Source: an uncultured Lachnospiraceae bacterium
Lineage (GTDB): Bacteria; Bacillota; Clostridia; Lachnospirales; Lachnospiraceae
DNA length: 44,954 bases
Direction of reading: 5' to 3'
NCBI GenBank assembly: GCA_947305245.1
Contig: CAMZDG010000021.1
Span: forward strand, 1 to 44,954
Both the position numbers and the translations under genes were made by a program. The stretch's first letter is position 1. The number at the start of each line of letters is the position of its first letter. Under the pieces are notes generated by a model, which saw only the letters and a program-made list of their open reading frames with translations, was not told the origin of the DNA and searched no databases. Positions 19,166 to 26,800 of the stretch are shown here, in pieces.

Positions 19166-19282
19166 ATGAAGCAGAATTGGAACGTGAAACTGAATCGCGT
19201 CATGTGTTGCTGTCGAATGCAGGATTCCCGGGCATGTATATGGCTGGGGCGTTCGATTGCGCGTCTTCGCCCCAAACAATAG
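19166..19282 (+). CDS. Cysteine-rich leader peptide 2 (38 aa)
   Basis: ATG 19166 follows AAAGGAG (19150-19156). The peptide contains the core Val-Met-Cys-Cys-Cys-Arg-Met (Cys codons TGT TGC TGT, 19205-19213) and one more Cys at 19235. It is related to leader 3, which has Met-Cys-Cys-Leu-Arg-Met and the same Ser-Arg-Ala six residues later. The codons right after the Cys run contain TTCCCGGGCA, the antiterminator strand. After that point the nucleotide sequence is conserved with leader 3 but in a different frame. The stop is followed by the anti-strand and terminator. It probably acts as a cysteine-sensing attenuation peptide for the operon 19383-27985. Confidence 0.8.
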   Translation: MKQNWNVKLNRVMCCCRMQDSRACIWLGRSIARLRPKQ

Positions 19283-19348
19283 CTGAATAGAGCTATGTTG
19301 CGATGCCATGTGTCCGGGAGCCTTCAAAAGAGGCTCCCGTTTCAGTTT
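19225..19348 (+). promoter_or_regulatory. Attenuator 2: antiterminator and terminator
   Basis: TTCCCGGGCA (19225-19234) can pair with TGTCCGGGAG (19311-19320) over ten bases, two of them G-T. The second strand overlaps the 5' arm of the terminator CGGGAGCC (19315-19322), which otherwise pairs with GGCTCCCG (19332-19339), followed by TTTCAGTTT. Between them, GGGGCG (19246-19251) and CGCCCC (19268-19273) form an inner hairpin. The U tract is interrupted, so termination may be weaker than in attenuators 1 and 3. Confidence 0.7.
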
Positions 19349-19382
19349 AAAGGCTTTGGCAGAAAGAAAGGAAGTGATGCGA

Positions 19383-20534
19383 ATGGCGAATCAAGTAAGC
19401 GTAAACAAGGATCGGATCCTGGAGGAGTTTTTCAGGTTGACAAGCTTCGATGCTCCCTCCTATCAGGAAGAGGAGATCGCAAAGTATCTGAAGGAAAAGC
19501 TAAAGGGCCTGGGGCTTCGCGTGGAGGAAGATGATGCAAGAGAAAAGCTCTTAAAAGAAGATGCTTCCAGAAAAAGAACGGCATCCAACCTCTATGCATA
19601 TCTCAAAGGAACCGGCGATCCGATCCTTTTCTCCTCCCATATGGATACAGTAAATCCGGGGATTGGAAAAAAGGCAGTGCTTCATGATGACGGAAGGATC
19701 ACTTCCGCAGGGAATACCGTACTTGGAGCGGATGACGTATCCGGTCTGGTGGCAATCCTGGAAGCGCTGACGGTGATCAAGGAAAAGGAGCTTCCTCATC
19801 CCGACTTAGAAATTCTTTTTACGGTGGCAGAGGAACCCTACTGTAGTGGCAGCAGATTCGTGGATTATCAAAAGCTGAAAGCAAAGGAAGGATATGTCTT
19901 GGATCTGACGGGACCGGTTGGAACGGCAGCGATTGCAGCCCCTTCCATTCTCTCCCTAAAGATCGGGGTGAAGGGCAGGGCGGCGCACGCAGGATTTAAT
20001 CCGGAAAAAGGGATCAACGCACTCAGTATAGCGGCGGATGCCTTAGCAAACATCCGAACCGGAAGGGTATATGAAAACCTGACCGTAAACTTTGGAACGA
20101 TCCGCGGCGGAAGCGGAAGGAACATCGTTCCGGAGGAGATCTGGATCGAAGGAGAGATAAGGTGTCTGGAGCATGAAAAAGCCCTTTGTGAGGCGGACCT
20201 GATCAAGGAGATCTTCGAAAAGGCAGCCAAGAAATATGGCGGCGCCATCCGGTTTGAATTGACGGAGCACATCAGATCCTATGGCGTGTCGAAGAGGAAG
20301 AACATGGTAAAGCGTTTCCTGGCAGCAGCAAAGGAAGTGACAACCCTGGAGCGGCCGGAGACGATCACGACATACGGAGGAAGCGATGCCAATCGGCTGA
20401 ACGAACATAATATTGACACCATCGTGATCGCAAACGCCATGGAAAACAGTCACGGAACGGATGAATACACGACGGTGGCAGAGCTCACAAGAGCCGCGCA
20501 GCTGACGCTCAGGCTGATGACAAGTCAGCAGTAA
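19383..20534 (+). CDS. M20 family metallohydrolase (peptidase T-like)
   Basis: A 383-aa zinc aminoacylase/peptidase. The metal ligands are recognisable: His86 and Asp88 in SSHMDTVNP, Asp117 in GADDVSG, Glu150/151 in VAEEPY and a C-terminal His in NSHGTDEYTT. The dimerisation lid contains KGRAAHAGFNPEKGINA. Start 19383 has AAAGGAAG eight bases upstream; an ATG at 19377 is too close. In the B. subtilis yxe and ytm systems an M20 enzyme deacetylates N-acetyl cysteine derivatives; placement first in a cysteine-attenuated operon supports a similar role, although a dipeptidase is also possible. Confidence 0.87.
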   Translation: MANQVSVNKDRILEEFFRLTSFDAPSYQEEEIAKYLKEKLKGLGLRVEEDDAREKLLKEDASRKRTASNLYAYLKGTGDPILFSSHMDTVNPGIGKKAVLHDDGRITSAGNTVLGADDVSGLVAILEALTVIKEKELPHPDLEILFTVAEEPYCSGSRFVDYQKLKAKEGYVLDLTGPVGTAAIAAPSILSLKIGVKGRAAHAGFNPEKGINALSIAADALANIRTGRVYENLTVNFGTIRGGSGRNIVPEEIWIEGEIRCLEHEKALCEADLIKEIFEKAAKKYGGAIRFELTEHIRSYGVSKRKNMVKRFLAAAKEVTTLERPETITTYGGSDANRLNEHNIDTIVIANAMENSHGTDEYTTVAELTRAAQLTLRLMTSQQ

Positions 20535-20609
20535 CTACGAAAAACAAATAAAAAAACAAAAAGAAAGGTTTGCCTGAAAAAGGCAGAGAGAATCAGGAGG
20601 AAAGAGATC

Positions 20610-21839
20610 ATGAAAAAGTTTGGTAAGAGATGGAATTTGGTATTGGCAGGCGCATTGCTTGCAGTTTCAACGCTCGCAGGATGCGGCGTGCAGGGCAGCA
20701 TTGCAGACCAGCAGGGAAGCGCACAGTCCGCGCAGCCCGGAAATACGAATGAAGCGAATGCGAACAACGGACAAAATGCACAGACGGTGGATAAGAAGGA
20801 TCTGGTACCCCTTAGTGTATCCTATCCCGCAGGTAACATTCGCGTGACCGTGAACATCCTGGCGCTGCAGAAGGGGTATTTTGCAGAGGAAGGAGTGACC
20901 GTAAATCCCGTTGCCATCGGCGGAAATGACGCACTGACCGCCATCAATGAGGAGAACGGTGCACTGGACATTTTGACGGCAGGCTTCGTACCTGACGTGC
21001 AGGCCATCGGCGCAGGTTATGACCTGACCTTCGTTGCAGGTACCGCAGTAGAGGGCGGCGCCGTCATCGCAAAGAAGGGTAATGCGGATAAGTATAAGGG
21101 AACTGACAAGAAACTGAATTTTGATGCCGTGACGCATGCAAAGCTTGGATTCGCAAGAAATGAAGCCTCCTGGGTTGTCACCAGACAGTATCTTCTCGAC
21201 AACGGCGTGAGCGCTGACGTGATCAAGGGAATCGAAAATGAAGAGACCGGAAACGTTTCCTATTACGCAGATCCCACGGCTACCGCGCAGGCAGTACAAA
21301 AGGGTGAGGCAGAGCTTGGCTTCCTTCCCATGGAGTTCGCACTGCTTTACGCAGACGCTTATGATCTGGAGATCGTTGTGGCAGCAGGAGATCTTTCTCC
21401 CGATTACGTATGCTGCCGTGAGGTAACCTCCAACAAGCGTTTCAATGAGAAATATGATTCCTTCGTAGCATATGAGACTGCAAGAATCAGGGCATTCGAG
21501 TATTACAAGCAGGGCGAGACCGACGCGGCAGTCAAGGCAGACGTAGTGAAGACGGTTGCCGAGTATTCCGGCAAGGAGCCCGATTATGTTGAGACCTATC
21601 TGTACGGCGGCGTGACCAAGTTCGCAGTGGATCCCAACACCGCAGGAATCCAGAAGTACGTGGAAGCAGCCTATAACTCCGGCGTGTTCACCGGAAATGC
21701 AGTAGATTTTGGAAGCTATGACATTACGCAGAACGTGAATACGTCCGCATATAAGCAGGCATTGGATCAGCTGATCGCTGCAAATCCTGACAATGCATTC
21801 TATAAGGGGTTGCTGGATCAGTTCAATGCGGCAAACTAA
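20610..21839 (+). CDS. ABC transporter substrate-binding lipoprotein, sulfonate/NMT1 type
   Basis: A 409-aa exported protein. The signal peptide has a positive start (MKKFGKRWNL) and a lipobox ending STLAGCG, so Cys25 is lipidated. A low-complexity Gln/Asn/Ala-rich linker (about residues 28-62) precedes a SsuA/TauA/THI5-like domain with LQKGYFAEEGVTVNPVAIGG and AGFVPDVQAIGAGYDLTFVA. Ligands in this family include alkanesulfonates, taurine and pyrimidine precursors. Its ATPase and permease are encoded 3 and 4 genes downstream, with two cysK-like genes between. Sulfur context favours a sulfonate or related compound. Confidence 0.87.
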   Translation: MKKFGKRWNLVLAGALLAVSTLAGCGVQGSIADQQGSAQSAQPGNTNEANANNGQNAQTVDKKDLVPLSVSYPAGNIRVTVNILALQKGYFAEEGVTVNPVAIGGNDALTAINEENGALDILTAGFVPDVQAIGAGYDLTFVAGTAVEGGAVIAKKGNADKYKGTDKKLNFDAVTHAKLGFARNEASWVVTRQYLLDNGVSADVIKGIENEETGNVSYYADPTATAQAVQKGEAELGFLPMEFALLYADAYDLEIVVAAGDLSPDYVCCREVTSNKRFNEKYDSFVAYETARIRAFEYYKQGETDAAVKADVVKTVAEYSGKEPDYVETYLYGGVTKFAVDPNTAGIQKYVEAAYNSGVFTGNAVDFGSYDITQNVNTSAYKQALDQLIAANPDNAFYKGLLDQFNAAN

Positions 21840-21896
21840 TGCTTAATTAGGTCAGTCTTCCGATGGATGGACGGGCGACAACTTGAGGTGAGGATC

Positions 21897-22832
21897 ATGG
21901 GAAAGATTTATGAGAGCGTGATCGAACTGGTGGGAAATACGCCGCTGGTGCATTTGAAGCAAATTGAAAAAGAGACGAAGATCCCGGTGAAGCTATACGC
22001 CAAGGTGGAGAGCTTTAATCCGGCCGGAAGCGTAAAGGACAGGGCGGCTCTTCACATGATCGAAGCGGCGGAGCAGGAAGGGAAGTTAAAGCCCGGAGGT
22101 ACCATTGTGGAGGGAACGAGCGGCAATACGGGCATCGGGCTTGCCATGGTGGCCGCCGCGAAGGATTATCAGGCGATCATCTGCATGGCGGAGGGAGCCA
22201 GCAGGGAAAAAGTGAAGATCTTAAAGGCATACGGAGCGCAGGTGGAACTCACGCCAAAGTCGCAGGGCTTTGGCGGGGGCGGCGGCAAGGCAAAGGAGCT
22301 TTTGGAATCCATTCCCGGAGCCTTTCGCCCCGGCCAGGGGGAAAACCCGCACCATCCGGAGACGCATTACCTGACAACGGGGCCCGAGATCTGGGAAGCC
22401 ATGGATGGAAAGGTTGACATCTTTGTGGCGGCAGTCGGAACCAGCGGAACCTCCGGCGGTATTGGAAGGTTCCTTCGGGAAAAGAATCCGGAGGTTTTGA
22501 TCTATGGCGTAGAACCTAAGGGCTGTCCCGTATTGAACGGCGGGGAGCCGGGACCTCATAAGATCCAAGGCATTGGCGGCGGTGCCATTTGTCCCATCAC
22601 GGATCTTAGTCTTTACAATGAGATTCTTCTTTGCAGTGATGAGGATGCTTATACTTACGCAAGGCTTTGCCCGAAAAAGGAAGGATTACTCATTGGCATC
22701 AGCGCAGGTGCAGCCCTCTGGGCAGCGGTTGAGATTTCTAAGAGACCTGAAAACGCAGGAAAGAATGTAGTAGTACTATTTCCGGACGGGGGCAACAAAT
22801 ATCTTTCCAGCGACCTGTATGACGAGACTTGA
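21897..22832 (+). CDS. Cysteine synthase family protein (divergent CysK paralogue)
   Basis: A 311-aa fold-type II PLP enzyme. The PLP lysine is Lys47 in [11 protein letters not shown], with the substrate loop GTSGNTGIG and phosphate loop GTSGTSGG. Compared with the other two paralogues here it reads EGTSGNTG instead of [21 protein letters not shown] instead of a Met-rich consensus, and has a glycine run (GFGGGGGK) in the mobile region. This suggests a different amino-acid or sulfur substrate, or a regulatory role. ATG 21897 is preceded by GAGGTGAGG; an in-frame start at 21867 lacks one. It lies between the sulfonate-type binding protein and the next cysK. Confidence 0.86.
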   Translation: MGKIYESVIELVGNTPLVHLKQIEKETKIPVKLYAKVESFNPAGSVKDRAALHMIEAAEQEGKLKPGGTIVEGTSGNTGIGLAMVAAAKDYQAIICMAEGASREKVKILKAYGAQVELTPKSQGFGGGGGKAKELLESIPGAFRPGQGENPHHPETHYLTTGPEIWEAMDGKVDIFVAAVGTSGTSGGIGRFLREKNPEVLIYGVEPKGCPVLNGGEPGPHKIQGIGGGAICPITDLSLYNEILLCSDEDAYTYARLCPKKEGLLIGISAGAALWAAVEISKRPENAGKNVVVLFPDGGNKYLSSDLYDET

Positions 22833-22861
22833 ACGGGTACTTTACGGGATCGGAGGCAGAA

Positions 22862-23791
22862 ATGAAACGAGTGGAAGACATGACAAGGCTGATCGGGAAC
22901 ACACCCCTGCTCAGGCTGAATAAATACCGAAAGAATAAGGGGCTTCAGGCAGAGATCCTCGCGAAGCTGGAATGGTTTAGCCTGGCCGGCAGCGTAAAGG
23001 ACAGGGTGGCCCTGTACATGATCAAGGACGCTGAGGAGAAGGGAATCCTGAAAAAGAATTCCGTGATCATTGAGCCGACCAGTGGCAATACGGGGATCGG
23101 TCTTGCGGCAGTGGCCGCGGCAAAGGGATATCGGGTTATCATCGTGATGCCAGATTCCATGAGCACGGAGCGGCAAAACATTTTGAAGGCGTATGGCGCG
23201 GAAATAGTTTTGACGGACGGCAAGGGCGGCATGAAGGCAGCCATTGCAAAGGCCAAGGAGCTGGCGGGAACCATCCCGCATGCCTTGATCCCCGGGCAGT
23301 TCACCAATGCGGCGAACCCCAGGGCACATTATGAGACGACGGGGCCGGAGATCTGGCGCGATAGCGAGCATCACGTGGACATTTTCGTGGCGGGCGTCGG
23401 AACGGGCGGAACGCTTTCCGGGGCTGGAAAGTACCTGAAGGAAGTGAATCCGGACCTAAAGGTGGTCGCCGTGGAACCGAAGGATTCCCCAATGCTTTCG
23501 GAGGGACGCGCGGGCGGACACAAGCTGCAGGGCCTGGGTGCAGGATTTATCCCCTACGTGCTGGATACGGAGGTCTATGATGAAGTGATCGCCGTCACCA
23601 CGGAGCAGGCCCTGCAGGCAGCAAACGAGCTGGCAAAGATCGAGGGCGTTCTCGCAGGCATCTCCTCCGGCGCGGCATTATATGCAGCGGAGCTGCTGGC
23701 AAAGAAGCCTGAGAATCAAGGGAAGGTGATCGCAGTACTCCTTCCCGACAGCGGAGAGAGATACCTCTCAACGGAACTTTATGAAGATTGA
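22862..23791 (+). CDS. cysK: Cysteine synthase (O-acetylserine sulfhydrylase)
   Basis: A 309-aa PLP enzyme forming cysteine from O-acetylserine and sulfide. PLP lysine is Lys46 in FSLAGSVKDRVA; asparagine loop PTSGNTGIG; phosphate loop [13 protein letters not shown] 22862 has GGAGG (22852-22856) five bases upstream, better than a TTG at 22829. It resembles the 29780 paralogue much more than its immediate neighbour. Together with CysE it completes the two-step cysteine pathway. Confidence 0.9.
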   Translation: MKRVEDMTRLIGNTPLLRLNKYRKNKGLQAEILAKLEWFSLAGSVKDRVALYMIKDAEEKGILKKNSVIIEPTSGNTGIGLAAVAAAKGYRVIIVMPDSMSTERQNILKAYGAEIVLTDGKGGMKAAIAKAKELAGTIPHALIPGQFTNAANPRAHYETTGPEIWRDSEHHVDIFVAGVGTGGTLSGAGKYLKEVNPDLKVVAVEPKDSPMLSEGRAGGHKLQGLGAGFIPYVLDTEVYDEVIAVTTEQALQAANELAKIEGVLAGISSGAALYAAELLAKKPENQGKVIAVLLPDSGERYLSTELYED

Positions 23792-23808
23792 GACAGGAAG
23801 TGAAGAAG

Positions 23809-24645
23809 ATGAGTGAAGCGAAGGAAGCAGGAAAGGCGCAGGGCGAAAATCAAAAAGTGAAGATCCAGATCAAGGACGTGTCCTTTGACTATGTGGACCA
23901 GAAGACCAGGTTTGGCGCACTTAGGAACGTGAGCCTCGATATTCGGGAGGGTGAATTCATCTGCATTCTCGGTGCGTCCGGCTGCGGAAAGTCAACGCTT
24001 CTAAGTCTCCTTGGCGGACTGAACAAACCAAAGAGCGGAGAACTTCTTTTGGACGGCAAGCCCATTAAGGGGCCTGGCATCGATCGGGCGGTGGTGTTCC
24101 AACAGTATTCCCTGTTCCCGTGGCTGACGGTGAAGGGAAACGTGCTCTTTGGCATCAAGCAAAGCGGCAGGAAGCTGAGCCGAAGTGACCGATCAAAGCT
24201 CGCGGATTCCTATGTGGAGAGCGTCGGGCTGGCAGGCGCCAAGGATCGCTATCCCAGTCAGCTCTCCGGCGGCATGAAGCAGAGAGTGGCCGTTGCCAGG
24301 GCGTTAGCCCTAGAGTCGGACGTGCTTCTTTTGGATGAGCCCTTTGGAGCCATTGACCCGAAGCTTCGCCTGGAACTACAGGAGCTGGTGTCAAAGCTTT
24401 GCGCGAACTATCATAAGACGGTGATCTTTATCACGCATGACATCGACGAGGCCATTCTTCTCGCAGACAGGATCGTCGTGATGGAGCCAGGAAGCATTCG
24501 GAGCATCCACAAGGTGAGATTCCCTCATCCGCGGGTGCGAGAGGAGCTTTCAGGAACGGAAGAATATGAAAGATTACACAGACAGCTGATCACGGCCTTT
24601 TATGATCAGGTGGAGGATAAGATCGATGCGGGGGTGACGCTATGA
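23809..24645 (+). CDS. ABC transporter ATP-binding protein, sulfonate/nitrate/taurine type
   Basis: A 278-aa ATPase. Walker A GASGCGKST at residues 55-63, Q-loop in VVFQQYSLFPWLTV (the FPW signature is typical of SsuB/TauB/NrtD), signature LSGGMKQR, Walker B LLLDEPFGAID and switch His in FITHDIDEA. ATG 23809 is chosen over a TTG at 23788 because AGGAAG precedes it. The stop overlaps the permease start by four bases. It powers the importer of the 20610 binding protein. Confidence 0.93.
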   Translation: MSEAKEAGKAQGENQKVKIQIKDVSFDYVDQKTRFGALRNVSLDIREGEFICILGASGCGKSTLLSLLGGLNKPKSGELLLDGKPIKGPGIDRAVVFQQYSLFPWLTVKGNVLFGIKQSGRKLSRSDRSKLADSYVESVGLAGAKDRYPSQLSGGMKQRVAVARALALESDVLLLDEPFGAIDPKLRLELQELVSKLCANYHKTVIFITHDIDEAILLADRIVVMEPGSIRSIHKVRFPHPRVREELSGTEEYERLHRQLITAFYDQVEDKIDAGVTL

Positions 24646-25580
24646 AGAAGTTTTTTCAACTGGAAAGAGGAATGTATCTGGAGTTATTCCTGGCGTCCGT
24701 GCTCATGATCATCAACCTGATCCTTACCTTGACCTTCCCGTATTTTACGACGCACAAGGCATATTACGACAGCAGTGCGTATATCACGGTATTACTGATC
24801 TCGTATCTGATCTATGTCACTTATCTTTTCTGGGCCAAGAAAAAAAGCACAAATGACGTTGCGATCGTGCTTTATGGATTTTTTCTCCTTTGGGAGGTGA
24901 GCTATAAGCTCGGATGGATCCACAATGACCTGTTGCTTCCCTCACCGGAAGGACTGTTCCACGTCTATGTGGAGAAGGCTCCCGAGATCACAAAGGATGT
25001 TTTGGGATCCATACAGCTACTGTTTTGGGGATTCCTTCTGGCTGTGGTGCTGGGAACGGTGCTTGGACTTTTGGCAGGCTGGATCCCCAGAGTCAGGGAG
25101 GTGCTTCTCCCGATCTCCAATGTGATCACGCTGATCCCGCCGCTGATGTTTTCGGCATACATGATCATGATCCTGAAGACCTTTCGGCAGGCCGCCATCG
25201 CGGTGATCTTCTTCGCCGTGTTTTGGCCGACCTTTCAGGGAATGGTGGTCAGGGTCGGACAGATTGACAGACAGATCATTGAAGCGGCCAGAACGATGGG
25301 CGTTGGAACAGTGGGCATGCTTTGGAAGGTCATCTTTCCGTATTGCCTTCCCGGGATCATCGGGAGCATTTCCAAGAGCCTTCGCGGAGCGTTCATGTGC
25401 CTTGCGGGAGCGGAGATGCTGGGAATCAATCTGGGAATTGGATATTTTACGGAGAAATATAAAAGCTTTGCGGATTATCGCTGCGTGCTCGCAGGGATCG
25501 TGACCGTCGGAGTGATCACAACCGTGATCGACCTCGCGGTGAGCAAAGCGCAAAAGGCCATCATTCGGTGGGAGAAATGA
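24642..25580 (+). CDS. ABC transporter permease, sulfonate/nitrate/taurine type
   Basis: A 312-aa membrane protein with about eight hydrophobic segments. The EAA loop is EAARTMGVGTVGMLWKVIFP. An N-terminal extension of about 95 residues carries extra membrane segments (LFLASVLMIINLILTLTF, YITVLLISYLIYVTYLFW) not present in the shorter SsuC proteins. Translationally coupled to the ATPase by an ATGA overlap. Confidence 0.9.
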   Translation: MKKFFQLERGMYLELFLASVLMIINLILTLTFPYFTTHKAYYDSSAYITVLLISYLIYVTYLFWAKKKSTNDVAIVLYGFFLLWEVSYKLGWIHNDLLLPSPEGLFHVYVEKAPEITKDVLGSIQLLFWGFLLAVVLGTVLGLLAGWIPRVREVLLPISNVITLIPPLMFSAYMIMILKTFRQAAIAVIFFAVFWPTFQGMVVRVGQIDRQIIEAARTMGVGTVGMLWKVIFPYCLPGIIGSISKSLRGAFMCLAGAEMLGINLGIGYFTEKYKSFADYRCVLAGIVTVGVITTVIDLAVSKAQKAIIRWEK

Positions 25581-25618
25581 TAACTTGGGACTAGATTTTA
25601 CGTGAGAGGAAAAATGAA

Positions 25619-26782
25619 ATGGAAGGGAATGGATTTGGGTTTGCGACGAGGTGTGTTTATGGAAATAAGGAGCGTCCGGCCGCGGACATAACGGGGGCCA
25701 TCAGCTTCCCAATTTACCAGTCCGCGACCTTCGAGCATCCTGAGGTTGGAAGGAGTACGGGCTTTGATTACAGCAGACTGCAAAATCCGACGAGGGCGCA
25801 GGTGGAAAAGGTCGTGGCTGCTTTAGAGGGCGGGATCGATGCATTGGCATTTAGCAGCGGCATGGCTGCCATCACGGCGCTGATGGAAATCTTCAAGCCG
25901 GGGGATCATATCATTGCAGACGCAGATCTCTACGGCGGAAGCATTCGCCTGTTCCGTAATGTTTGCGCGAAGAATGGCATCACGTTCTCTCACGTCAACT
26001 GTAGCAAAGAGAATTTGGAGGCCTTTGTCAAGGAGAACACGAAGGCTATTTTTATTGAGACGCCGACGAATCCCATGATGAACGTCACCGACATCCGAAA
26101 GGCGGCAGAGGTTGCGAAACGCCATGATTTATTGCTGATCGTAGATAATACCTTTTTGTCTCCGTATTTCCAGAAGCCATTAGAGCTTGGCGCTGACATT
26201 GTCGTTCACAGCGGAACGAAATTCCTTGGCGGGCATAATGATACGTTGGCAGGCTTCATCGTTACGAAATCACAGGAGATTTCGGATAAGATGAGATTTC
26301 TCATCAAAACGGTTGGCTCCGGACTTGCGCCGTTTGACAGCTGGCTGATCCTTCGGGGGATCAAGACGCTTCCCCTTCGCATGGAGAAGGCGCAGGCGAA
26401 CGCCATGGCCATCGCAAACTGGTTGCTTCAAAGGCCGGAGGTGAAGAAGGTATATTATCCGGGACTTCCCGGCACGCAGGCGCATGAGGTCTGTAAGGCA
26501 CAGGCCACGGGCTTTGGATCCATGCTGACCTTTGAGGTGGAGAGCAAGGATTTGGCGCTTCACGTATTAAAGAATACGAAGCTGATCCCCTTTGCGGAGA
26601 GCCTGGGCGGAGTGGAAACGCTCCTCACCTATCCCGTGACGCAGACGCATGCGGACGTGCCGGAGGAGGTAAGGCTTGTCAATGGCATCACGGAGCGCGT
26701 TTTACGGCTCTCCGCGGGCATAGAGGATGAAAAGGATCTGATCGGGGATCTGGAGCAGGCATTTAATGGATTTGCAAGATAA
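25619..26782 (+). CDS. Trans-sulfuration PLP enzyme (cystathionine gamma-synthase/lyase family)
   Basis: A 387-aa fold-type I PLP enzyme of the Cys/Met metabolism family. The PLP lysine is Lys201 in VVHSGTKFLGGHNDT; TFEHPEVGRSTGFDYSRLQNP and TPTNPMMNVTDI are family blocks. Members include MetB, MetC, cystathionine gamma-lyase and methionine gamma-lyase, which cannot be separated with confidence by eye. RBS GAGAGG lies nine bases before the ATG. With the MalY-like gene that follows, it gives the operon two C-S bond-breaking enzymes. Confidence 0.88.
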   Translation: MEGNGFGFATRCVYGNKERPAADITGAISFPIYQSATFEHPEVGRSTGFDYSRLQNPTRAQVEKVVAALEGGIDALAFSSGMAAITALMEIFKPGDHIIADADLYGGSIRLFRNVCAKNGITFSHVNCSKENLEAFVKENTKAIFIETPTNPMMNVTDIRKAAEVAKRHDLLLIVDNTFLSPYFQKPLELGADIVVHSGTKFLGGHNDTLAGFIVTKSQEISDKMRFLIKTVGSGLAPFDSWLILRGIKTLPLRMEKAQANAMAIANWLLQRPEVKKVYYPGLPGTQAHEVCKAQATGFGSMLTFEVESKDLALHVLKNTKLIPFAESLGGVETLLTYPVTQTHADVPEEVRLVNGITERVLRLSAGIEDEKDLIGDLEQAFNGFAR

Positions 26783-26800
26783 TGGATGAGGGCTGACAAA

